Shown here one piece after another: positions 1 to 6,431 of a DNA stretch of 17,309 nucleotides. How positions within the stretch are numbered: the first letter of the stretch is position 1; every line of letters begins with the position of its first letter. Source of the DNA: JANMDU01 sp043755865. Its GTDB lineage: Bacteria > Pseudomonadota > Gammaproteobacteria > Burkholderiales > Burkholderiaceae_C. The notes below the pieces were generated by a model. That model saw only the letters and a program-made list of their open reading frames with translations, was not told the DNA's origin and searched no databases. A program made the translations under genes and the position numbers. The DNA is taken from contig JAYUSD010000184.1 of the NCBI GenBank assembly GCA_043755865.1, positions 1-17,309 on the forward strand, in the 5' to 3' direction.

Positions 1-8
1 GAGAAAGG

Positions 9-1532
9 TTATCGAGCGCGTATCAACGCAAACTGCGCCATCTCGCCACGGCGAAACAACACATTCACAGGCTTACTGCGATCGGCCTTCGACACAGCAG
101 CATCAAATTCAGCCACGGTATTTACCTCAGTATTGGCCACCGCCACAATCACATCGCCCTCGCGCAGGCCAGCTCGCGCTGATGCATCAGTGGCCGCCGT
201 CACGCGCACGCCGCCTTTTAGTTTGAGCTCTTTCTTTTGAGCGTCAGTCAGCTCAGCGACGGCCAAGCCCACAGTTGACCCAGCGCCCGTTGGCTTCGGT
301 GGCTCAGCAGGTGCCGCAGCTTTTTTCACCGCTGTCTCAGCCGGAATTTCCACCAAAGTCACGCTCAAATCGCGCGATTGCCCACGGCGAAACACCGTGA
401 TCGTGCTCTTCGTGCCCGGCTTTGTGCCGCCTACGATGCGCGGCAGATCGGTAGATTTTTCAATCGTTTTGCCATCAAACTTCGTGATCACATCACCGGC
501 TTCTACGCCTGCCTTAGCTGCTGGCGCATCAACTTCGACCGAGCGCACCAACGCGCCAGCAGGTCTTGGCAAGCCAATCGATTCCGCAATCTCTTTGCTC
601 ACCTCGCCAATTTGCACACCAATGCGGCTGCGCACCACGCGGCCTGTGGCGCGCAGCTGATCGCTCACGCGCACTGCTTCATCAATCGGAATCGCAAACG
701 AGATGCCTTGAAAGCCGCCAGAGCGAGAATAAATTTGGCTGTTGATGCCGACGACTTCGCCGCGCAAATTGAGCAGCGGGCCGCCCGAATTGCCAGGGTT
801 GATCGCCACATCGGTTTGGATAAATGGCAAGAAATCGCCCGTATCACGGCCTTTGGCGCTCACGATGCCGGCGGTCACGGTATTCTCCAAGCCAAACGGC
901 GAGCCAATCGCCATCACCCATTCGCCCACGCGAAGGCGATTGATATCGCCAATTTTTACCGCGGGCAATCCTGCTGCTTCTATTTTGATCACGGCCACAT
1001 CCGTGCGCTTGTCTGCGCCGATGATTTTGGCTTTGAGCTCGCGCTTGTCAGTCAGCGTGACGATCACTTCGTCTGCACCTTCAACCACGTGCGCATTGGT
1101 CATGATGAATCCATCAGCGGACAAAATAAAACCGGAGCCTACGCCGCGCGGTACTTCGCGCTCTTCTTCTGGCGCGCGTGGTGAGTTGGGTGCACTGCCT
1201 CGGGGTGGCGTGTTGCCACGCGGCGCGCCGGGAATGCGATCACCGAAGAAGCGACGAAAAAATTCTTGCATTTCCTCGTCCATGCCTTCTAAATTCGGCC
1301 CGCCGCCAGCACGTGTGGACACTTTTGACAACGTACGAATATTCACCACGCTTGGGCCATGGGCTTCAGCCAGATCAGCAAAATCCGGCAGTGTGATGCG
1401 CGTGCCGGTCTGCGCGTGCGCTTGGCGTATAGGCAAGAGCGCCGAGCCGCCAAGGCAGGCAAGAGCCAATGCGCAGCTTAATGCCGTGGCTTGCAAATTG
1501 CGCTGGAATTTAAAGGTGCAGAAATTTTTCAT
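9..1532 (-). CDS. mucD: Periplasmic serine endoprotease, DegP/MucD (HtrA) family
   Basis: HtrA-type protease of 507 residues that degrades misfolded envelope proteins in the periplasm. A Sec signal peptide ends at about A40 (AHA before QT). The trypsin-like domain carries a complete catalytic triad: His148 in TNAHVV, Asp178 in RTDVAV and Ser249 in GNSGGPL. Two PDZ domains follow, at about residues 296-395 and 418-500, joined by an Ala/Pro-rich linker. A Pro/Gly-rich insert at about 76-125 matches the LA-loop region of DegP/DegQ. Length and two PDZ domains fit DegP/DegQ/MucD. It lies 78 nt downstream of rseB, as in other rpoE-rseA-rseB-mucD clusters, which favours the name mucD over a stand-alone degQ. 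The stop codon TAA is at the left edge, so the gene is complete. No strong ribosome-binding site is visible before the ATG. Confidence 0.95.
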   Translation of the reverse strand: MKNFCTFKFQRNLQATALSCALALACLGGSALLPIRQAHAQTGTRITLPDFADLAEAHGPSVVNIRTLSKVSTRAGGGPNLEGMDEEMQEFFRRFFGDRIPGAPRGNTPPRGSAPNSPRAPEEEREVPRGVGSGFILSADGFIMTNAHVVEGADEVIVTLTDKRELKAKIIGADKRTDVAVIKIEAAGLPAVKIGDINRLRVGEWVMAIGSPFGLENTVTAGIVSAKGRDTGDFLPFIQTDVAINPGNSGGPLLNLRGEVVGINSQIYSRSGGFQGISFAIPIDEAVRVSDQLRATGRVVRSRIGVQIGEVSKEIAESIGLPRPAGALVRSVEVDAPAAKAGVEAGDVITKFDGKTIEKSTDLPRIVGGTKPGTKSTITVFRRGQSRDLSVTLVEIPAETAVKKAAAPAEPPKPTGAGSTVGLAVAELTDAQKKELKLKGGVRVTAATDASARAGLREGDVIVAVANTEVNTVAEFDAAVSKADRSKPVNVLFRRGEMAQFALIRAR

Positions 1533-1610
1533 GGGGCATCTGGAAAGAAAAAATAGACAACGCGAGATAGCGAGAAGAGTTGACTGGGAGCTATGGCGCT
1601 TTTGAGCGAT

Positions 1611-2684
1611 CTACTTTTTTCGCTCAAGCGCTGTCGCAAAATTGCGCAGTGTTTGCGGCGGCACCTCGCCCACTACCGTGAGGAAATACTCATTCATGCG
1701 GCGAAAAAGGGAATGCGTGGCGCCGGTGCTGTGAATGCCTTCTTGCGTGTGGCGAGCTTTGTCGAAAGTTTCCACGAAGAGCGACACAGTAGCCAAACCA
1801 TCGGAGAAGACCCATTGCAGCGTGTCATCACTCGCATCGGCATTGGCCGAGCCGCGCTTGTAGCAGCTCACGCTTTTGAAGCCGGGCACCGCTGTTTTAA
1901 GCGACCAACCCTCGGCTACTGCGGTGGTTTTCACGATATCGGCTTGCTCCACGCGCCAGCCACCGTCAGGTTTCATCATTTGCTTGAGCTTATCGGCCTT
2001 CACAGGCGCATCCAACTGCAATTCAGAAAACGCGGCTTGCTCCAGCACCGCACCGCCAGCATCCAGCGTTTGCAGCTTGAGCACCAAGGCGCTTTTGCGC
2101 TCCGTCCAAAGGCGATAGCCGTAGCGCAGACCATCGCGCGCCGCGAGCAGCACGACATCGGCTTCCAAACCCGCAATACGCTCAATGCCTTGCGATTTGA
2201 GTGTATAAAACTCTGGGATTTGGTTTGCGCCGGGCTTGAGCAATTCAGAAAACGGCGTGCCGGAGCCCCTGCCCTCGCGCTTTTCAACGCGCGCAAGCTT
2301 TGATTCGGGCATGAAGGTGACGAGTTTGTCGTCTTTGCGAATGGTGCTGCGCGGCGAGCCAGTCAGCGCTTCTACGCGCTCTATTTGGCTACTGCCATCA
2401 CAGGTATGCCAAATGCGCGCCGAGCTCATGCCTTCGCGCGACGATTGCACCAAGGTGCCGATATAAGAGCGCTTTTTCATCGAAGCTTCATGCATGCGCA
2501 CCAGCCATTCGTTGATCGATATTGCGCCATCGCCGGTTTGCACAGGTATTGCGTTGGGGCTGACTTGCGCAAGTATCGCAGCTGGCAACAAACTGGTTGC
2601 AACAAGCAAGCCAAGCACTATTAAATAGTGAGCACTCCGCGCAATATATATGCCGGGTAGAGCCGTATTTTTCTTAAAAATCAT
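1611..2684 (-). CDS. rseB: Sigma-E regulatory protein RseB/MucB
   Basis: Periplasmic protein of 357 residues that in the known system binds the periplasmic part of the anti-sigma factor RseA, protects it from cleavage and senses lipid or LPS stress. A signal peptide is present with hydrophobic core at about residues 20-38 and likely cleavage after A39 (AILA before QV). The N-terminal lipoprotein-like domain spans roughly 50-235 and the smaller C-terminal domain roughly 245-345. Position between rseA and mucD supports the call. Oddity: residues 2-23, including the n-region and the start of the hydrophobic core, are encoded by antisense reading of a dispersed repeat (2616-2680). No alternative in-frame ATG gives a signal peptide without the repeat, so the repeat seems to have become part of the gene. 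No clear Shine-Dalgarno sequence precedes the ATG. Confidence 0.9.
   Translation of the reverse strand: MIFKKNTALPGIYIARSAHYLIVLGLLVATSLLPAAILAQVSPNAIPVQTGDGAISINEWLVRMHEASMKKRSYIGTLVQSSREGMSSARIWHTCDGSSQIERVEALTGSPRSTIRKDDKLVTFMPESKLARVEKREGRGSGTPFSELLKPGANQIPEFYTLKSQGIERIAGLEADVVLLAARDGLRYGYRLWTERKSALVLKLQTLDAGGAVLEQAAFSELQLDAPVKADKLKQMMKPDGGWRVEQADIVKTTAVAEGWSLKTAVPGFKSVSCYKRGSANADASDDTLQWVFSDGLATVSLFVETFDKARHTQEGIHSTGATHSLFRRMNEYFLTVVGEVPPQTLRNFATALERKK
2616..2680 (+). repeat. Dispersed repeat family 1, copy A (inside rseB 5' end)
   Basis: One of five related copies in the window. It opens with a near-perfect 15-bp palindrome (CACTATT, A, AATAGTG), then AGCACTCCGCGC, then ATATATGCCGGGTAGAGCCG, and ends in a T-rich then A-rich tail (TTTTTCTTAAAAA). 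It matches copies B-E in the order of blocks but is one of the more divergent copies. It lies antisense to rseB and encodes residues 2-23 of the RseB precursor. Confidence 0.75.
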
Positions 2685-2719
2685 GATGATTTATGAGTTG
2701 AGGCGTGATAGCTCAATCG

Positions 2720-3349
2720 CTACGGGCGCGCGGCGCCAAGCGAGACGCTGCGCAGCGAGCCAGCTGGCTGCTGCAAGGCCGAGCTGCCGCCAAATTGCCT
2801 GTGGGCTGCAAGCAGCTCATCTAATCGCGAATCACGGATCATGGTGACTTCTTGGCCATCAATTTGTACACTTTTTTGCCCGCCGAAAGCAACCCGCGCT
2901 TGACCCGATGCGCTGGTTGCTGATGCATTGATCGTCGGTGCATTTTGGCTTTGTGCCATCACGCCGCCCTGCGCAAGTGCTTTTTCGCCCAAAGCGCCTA
3001 CGCCGCCCAACAGAGCCCAAGCCAGCGAACCGACAGCGGCAAATGCGGCCACTCCAGCCACCATCTTCCAGCGAAACAGGCCATCGTTGGCAGCTTCACG
3101 CTGCGGCATCAGAGCAGGCCTCACCGCTGCATCACCGCTGGCCACACTGTGCGCCACCGTGCCGCTTTGCTGCTCGCGAAGCACTGCGCTGATGGCGCTC
3201 ATGCTGCGCCATTGCAGCATCACACCCACACCATCATCATCCAAACTCGCTCGCACCAAGGCTGCAGCATCAGCGCGCGAGAGCTCACCATCGTGCAAGG
3301 CAGACAGTTGCTCTTGCACGCTTACATTTTCGGATTCAACGTATTTCAT
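2720..3349 (-). CDS. rseA: Anti-sigma-E factor RseA/MucA
   Basis: Single-pass inner-membrane anti-sigma factor that holds RpoE inactive and is cleaved under envelope stress. The chosen ATG gives 209 residues; a TTG 15 nt further upstream is possible but less likely. The N-terminal cytoplasmic sigma-binding part (about 9-60, with LSALHDGELS) is typical of the RseA N-domain. One transmembrane helix lies at about 96-118 (VAGVAAFAAVGSLAWALLGG). The periplasmic tail contains RDSRLDELLAAHRQFGG near the C-terminus, a conserved RseA C-domain motif. It lies 80 nt downstream of rpoE and 35 nt upstream of rseB, consistent with one transcript. Confidence 0.92.
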   Translation of the reverse strand: MKYVESENVSVQEQLSALHDGELSRADAAALVRASLDDDGVGVMLQWRSMSAISAVLREQQSGTVAHSVASGDAAVRPALMPQREAANDGLFRWKMVAGVAAFAAVGSLAWALLGGVGALGEKALAQGGVMAQSQNAPTINASATSASGQARVAFGGQKSVQIDGQEVTMIRDSRLDELLAAHRQFGGSSALQQPAGSLRSVSLGAARP

Positions 3350-3429
3350 GATCAAAAATTCCAACCCACTTCATTTCGTTGCGTGTCAAAAACATGGCGG
3401 CAATATCTGCGTATCGCGCAACATGCCGC

Positions 3430-4119
3430 CTACCACCGCTTGCCTGTCTGCCGCTCTAGCATTGGCTTGATGCGAGCAGATATCGCCTCTCGCGCCCGGA
3501 AAATCCGCGAGCGCACCGTGCCTATCGGGCAATTCATCGCCTCGCTGATATCTTCGTAGCTGAGGCCTTCCATCTCTCTGAGTACCAAAGCGCGACGCAG
3601 TTCCTCAGGAAGTGCTTCTAAAGCCTCGTTCACAGCATTGGCAATTTCTTTGGCCGCATAGGCGGCATCAGGCGTATCGGCCTCGCCGCCGCTGTTCATC
3701 AGCGCATCCATAAGAGGATTCTCGTCCTCATCGCTACCCGAACGCAAGCTGGATTCACTGATCACAGGATTTCTTCGCACGGCCACGAGATGCTTCTTAG
3801 CCGTGTTAATCGCGATGCGATAGAGCCACGTGTAAAACTGGGATTCACCGCGAAAACCAGCAATCGCCCGCCAAGCTTTTAAAAAGCTCTCTTGCACAAT
3901 ATCTTGCATGGCGCCTTCATCGCGCACCATGCGCGAGAGCATGCGTTCGAGCTTCTTGCGGTATTTGATGAAGAGCAACTCAAAAGCGCGCTCGCCCTCT
4001 GGCCCACCGGTCTTGGCAATGTCTACCAAGGCTTGATCAGGATCGCTCTGCGGCGCGATCACAGTTCCTTGCGGCTCAGCTTGCGTGAGGGCATCCATCT
4101 CAGGCAACACGCTTTTCAT
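3430..4119 (-). CDS. rpoE: RNA polymerase sigma factor RpoE (ECF, sigma-E/AlgU)
   Basis: Group 4 (ECF) sigma factor directing RNA polymerase to envelope-stress promoters. Region 2 is at about residues 44-112 (FELLFIKYRKKLERM through DIVQESFLKAWRAI and FYTWLYRIAINTAKKHL). Region 4 is at about 165-215 and includes LPEELRRALVLREMEGLSYE and CPIGTVRSRIFRAREAI. An acidic linker separates them. The ATG chosen gives 229 residues and overlaps the 3' end of the ygfX-like gene by 20 nt. An alternative ATG at 4098 (222 residues) begins one base after that gene's TGA, so translational coupling is likely with either start. A longer open frame to 4221 exists, but its extra N-terminus does not resemble a sigma factor. 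A candidate sigma-E promoter lies about 200 nt upstream. Confidence 0.94.
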   Translation of the reverse strand: MKSVLPEMDALTQAEPQGTVIAPQSDPDQALVDIAKTGGPEGERAFELLFIKYRKKLERMLSRMVRDEGAMQDIVQESFLKAWRAIAGFRGESQFYTWLYRIAINTAKKHLVAVRRNPVISESSLRSGSDEDENPLMDALMNSGGEADTPDAAYAAKEIANAVNEALEALPEELRRALVLREMEGLSYEDISEAMNCPIGTVRSRIFRAREAISARIKPMLERQTGKRW

Positions 4120-4612
4120 GGGCCAACATCTCGGATGCTGACACGATAGCATTCGCTGGCGAAGCCGATGCGTAAATCGCGCGACGCAAAGCCAGCCAAG
4201 CGTGTTGGTCGGCTGCTGCATCGCCGTGTTTGGATTCGAGGTGAAACCACTGCGTTGTTATGGGGGAACTTTTGTTGTTGCTTGCAAGAGCTTTGAAACT
4301 CACCAGCATGTAGCTTTGCAGATCAAAATGCAGCACGCAAGTTCCTTCCAACTTTGCATTTTCTTGCAGCCAATACCAAGCGCCTTGAGCGTAATGCAAG
4401 CGGCCCATCGGTGCTTTCCAAGCATCACGCAGCAGCCAAGCGGCAGCGACTGTGCTGATCAGCACAAAAAGCGCATTTTCAATGCCAAAATGGCCGTTTG
4501 CCGGCATAGAATATGCGCAGAGTGCTATGAATATGATAGTTACAACGCATGCCGCTGCACGATACACGCGGCTCGCAGCGAGTACATGAGTGAGGGCAGG
4601 TGGAGTGCGCAT
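4100..4612 (-). CDS. YgfX/CptA-like small membrane protein
   Basis: Hypothetical inner-membrane protein of 170 residues with two adjacent hydrophobic segments (about 20-35 and 47-62) followed by a soluble C-terminal part. That part has LHYAQGAWYWLQ, FDLQSYMLVSFK, WFHLE and WLALRRAIYA. Two N-terminal helices then a W-rich beta-type tail with a closing LRR motif resemble the YgfX/CptA family, but similarity is weak. Genes of this kind often sit between fabF and rpoE in betaproteobacteria. The ATG at 4612 was chosen; a TTG at 4648 that overlaps the fabF stop (TTGA) would add 12 residues. The 3' end overlaps or abuts rpoE. Oddity: about residues 25-46, spanning the first hydrophobic segment and the loop after it, are encoded by a dispersed repeat (copy B) in sense. 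Confidence 0.6.
   Translation of the reverse strand: MRTPPALTHVLAASRVYRAAACVVTIIFIALCAYSMPANGHFGIENALFVLISTVAAAWLLRDAWKAPMGRLHYAQGAWYWLQENAKLEGTCVLHFDLQSYMLVSFKALASNNKSSPITTQWFHLESKHGDAAADQHAWLALRRAIYASASPANAIVSASEMLAHEKRVA
4318..4345 (-). promoter_or_regulatory. Candidate sigma-E promoter upstream of rpoE
   Basis: On the minus strand GGAACTT (4345-4339) is followed after exactly 16 nt by TCTGC (4322-4318). The known sigma-E consensus has GGAACTT at -35 and TCTGA-like or TCAAA-like bases at -10 with about 16 nt between. It lies inside the coding sequence of the ygfX-like gene and points at rpoE, with an implied leader of roughly 190 nt. Autoregulation of rpoE is the rule in relatives. The match is seen directly; function is inferred. 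Confidence 0.45.
4478..4539 (-). repeat. Dispersed repeat family 1, copy B (inside ygfX-like gene)
   Basis: Read on the minus strand it gives the block order CTATCATATTCATAG, CACTCTGCGCAT, ATTCTATGCCGGC, AACGGCC and a T-rich then A-rich tail. The stretch from ATAGCA to GCCGGC is nearly identical to copies C and D. The copy is read in sense and encodes the residues IALCAYSMPANGHFGIE and a few before them. Confidence 0.8.
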
Positions 4613-4644
4613 AGCTTGTGAACAGCAGCGCCCGTCTCGCTTGA

Positions 4645-5889
4645 TCAAACGCGCTTGAAAACCAACGCGCCGTTGGTGCCGCCAAAGCCGAAATTGTTTT
4701 TCAGTGCCACTTTGATCTCTTTTTTACGTGCAGTATTGGCGCAGTAATCCAAATCGCACTCAGGATCTTGGTTTTGTATATTGATCGTAGGCGGAATCGT
4801 TTGGTGGTGCATCGCCAGCACAGTAAATACGCTTTCTAAGCCGCCTGCTCCGCCCAACAGATGGCCGGTTGCGCCCTTAGTAGAGCTGACCACCACACTC
4901 TTCGCGTGCTCACCCAGGGCTGCTTTGATCGCATTGGTTTCGTTGATGTCGCCCAGCGGCGTAGATGTGCCGTGCGCGTTGACGTAATCCACATCGCTGG
5001 GTTGCAAGCCCGCATTGTTGATTGCAGACAACATGGCACGGCGCGGGCCATCCATATTGGGTGCGGTCATGTGGCCAGCATCTGCGCTCATGCCAAAGCC
5101 GGCAATCTCAGCGTAAATTTTTGCGCCGCGAGCAACTGCATGCTCATATTCCTCAATTACCATCACGCCTGCGCCTTCGCCGAGCACAAAGCCATCGCGA
5201 TCTTTATCCCACGGGCGAGAAGCCGTGGCCGGATCATCATTGCGCGTGGAAAGCGCACGCATCGCGGCAAAGCCGCCCACGCCCAGCGGCGAGATGGTGG
5301 CTTCTGAGCCACCGCAAATCATCACATCGGCATCGCCATACTCGATCATGCGAGCAGAAATGCCAATCGCATGCAAGCCGGTGGTGCAGGCCGTGACGAC
5401 AGCGATATTCGGGCCTTTGAATCCGTATTTCATGCTGACATGACCAGAGATCATATTAATGATGCTGGCCGGAACGAAAAACGGCGTAATTCTGCGCGGG
5501 CCGCGTGCAGTCAGCTCTGCATGGGTGCCCTCAATCAGCGGCAAGCCGCCAATGCCCGAACCAATATTGACGCCGATGCGCACCGATTGCTCATCACTCA
5601 ACGCTTCATTGATGGGCAGCCCAGAATCTTTGACCGCCTGCACCGCAGCTGCAATGCCGAAATGGATAAAGGTGTCCATCGTGCGGGCTTCCTTAGAGGT
5701 CATGTATTCCTCCACATTGAAACCCTTCACCTCGCCTGCAATCTTGCAAGAAAAAGCACTCGCATCGAATTTGGTGATTGCGCCGATTCCACTTTGCCCG
5801 GCGATCAGCGCGGCCCAAGCCGATTCCACGGAGTTGCCCACCGGGCTGATGCAACCCAATCCTGTGACGACGACGCGACGTTTGTTCAT
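4645..5889 (-). CDS. fabF: Beta-ketoacyl-ACP synthase II (FabF)
   Basis: Condensing enzyme that extends acyl-ACP with malonyl-ACP in type II fatty acid synthesis. It has 414 residues, normal for FabF. The Cys-His-His triad is complete: Cys168 in TACTTG, His306 in AHGTSTP and His343 in KGATGHLLG. The Gly-rich C-terminal motif NNFGFGGTNGALVF is present, as is the ketosynthase N-terminus VVVTGLGCISPVGN. It lies 91 nt downstream of acpP, behind a terminator-like hairpin, and its stop overlaps a possible TTG start of the next gene. No strong ribosome-binding site is visible. Confidence 0.97.
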   Translation of the reverse strand: MNKRRVVVTGLGCISPVGNSVESAWAALIAGQSGIGAITKFDASAFSCKIAGEVKGFNVEEYMTSKEARTMDTFIHFGIAAAVQAVKDSGLPINEALSDEQSVRIGVNIGSGIGGLPLIEGTHAELTARGPRRITPFFVPASIINMISGHVSMKYGFKGPNIAVVTACTTGLHAIGISARMIEYGDADVMICGGSEATISPLGVGGFAAMRALSTRNDDPATASRPWDKDRDGFVLGEGAGVMVIEEYEHAVARGAKIYAEIAGFGMSADAGHMTAPNMDGPRRAMLSAINNAGLQPSDVDYVNAHGTSTPLGDINETNAIKAALGEHAKSVVVSSTKGATGHLLGGAGGLESVFTVLAMHHQTIPPTINIQNQDPECDLDYCANTARKKEIKVALKNNFGFGGTNGALVFKRV

Positions 5890-5920
5890 AAGTTAGCCGA
5901 AAATCTTCTTGTCTAAAATG

Positions 5921-5955
5921 AAAAAGGGCAGGCAGCTTCTCAGCTACCGGCCCTT
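5921..5955 (-). terminator. Terminator-like hairpin between acpP and fabF
   Basis: On the minus strand AAGGGC pairs with GCCCTT, with inner pairs GG/CC and AGCT/AGCT separated by single mismatches, a 4-nt loop and then CTTTTTC. This has the form of an intrinsic terminator and would let acpP be transcribed in excess over fabF, with partial read-through. Confidence 0.7.
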
Positions 5956-5980
5956 CGATGACAGGAGGCCCGTGCTCCCC

Positions 5981-6220
5981 TTATGCTTTCTTGTGCGTAT
6001 TGGCGTAGTCAATGGCAGCTGCCACTGTGGTGATCTTCTCGGCGTCCTCATCCGGAATCTCAATGCCAAACTCATCCTCCAAAGCCATCACTAACTCTAC
6101 CGTGTCGAGCGAGTCAGCGCCCAGATCGGCCACGAAAGCCTTTTCTGGAGTCACTTGAGACTCTTCTACGCCCAATTGCTCGGCGATAATTTTTTTGACA
6201 CGTGCTTCGATATCACTCAT
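5981..6220 (-). CDS. acpP: Acyl carrier protein (AcpP)
   Basis: Small acidic carrier of 79 residues that holds growing acyl chains on a 4'-phosphopantetheine arm. The attachment serine is Ser37 in GADSLDTVEL, and the four-helix pattern and length are those of AcpP. A good ribosome-binding site (AGAGGGA) lies about 6 nt before the ATG. In most relatives fabG lies directly upstream; here a divergent 4.4 kb gene separates them, so acpP must rely on its own promoter. Confidence 0.98.
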   Translation of the reverse strand: MSDIEARVKKIIAEQLGVEESQVTPEKAFVADLGADSLDTVELVMALEDEFGIEIPDEDAEKITTVAAAIDYANTHKKA

Positions 6221-6252
6221 AAGTCCCTCTGAGGGTTGTTGAAAACATCTTT

Positions 6253-6258
6253 ATTCTA
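6253..6258 (-). promoter_or_regulatory. Candidate -10 element for acpP
   Basis: TAGAAT on the minus strand lies 33 nt upstream of the acpP ATG, a good place for a -10 box. No convincing -35 is found at 16-18 nt spacing (GTAGGC at 17), so the call is tentative. The rest of the divergent spacer, 6259-6431, shows no other clear element. Confidence 0.35.
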
Positions 6259-6431
6259 CCCGTTTAGAGGCGACAGCCTACGCACTTATCTTGTTTAAAA
6301 AACAGCGCATGGCTCGCCGCAATCTTCCGGAAAACAACATCGCATCGCAGCTTTCGTGCGTGATTGGGCGTTTTTCAGACGGTTTTGAAGCCAAACGACC
6401 TACACACTGCTCTAAAAATTACAATACTCAG

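Noticed and set aside
378..1184. Plus-strand open frames opposite mucD
   Set aside because: Shadows of the protease gene; translations have no recognisable domain and are rich in His, Arg and Ala as expected from antisense reading.
4266..4300. GGAACTT on the plus strand as another sigma-E promoter
   Set aside because: No -10-like sequence follows at 15-17 nt, and it points away from the rpoE cluster toward no gene on that strand.
6420..6425. TACAAT just before the DUF11 gene as its -10 box
   Set aside because: It lies 6 nt before the ATG and lacks a -35; it would imply a leaderless message, for which there is no other evidence.
6291..6431. Upstream extension of the DUF11 gene from a TTG at 6291
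   Set aside because: It would place 47 polar residues before a clear signal peptide that begins at the ATG at 6432.
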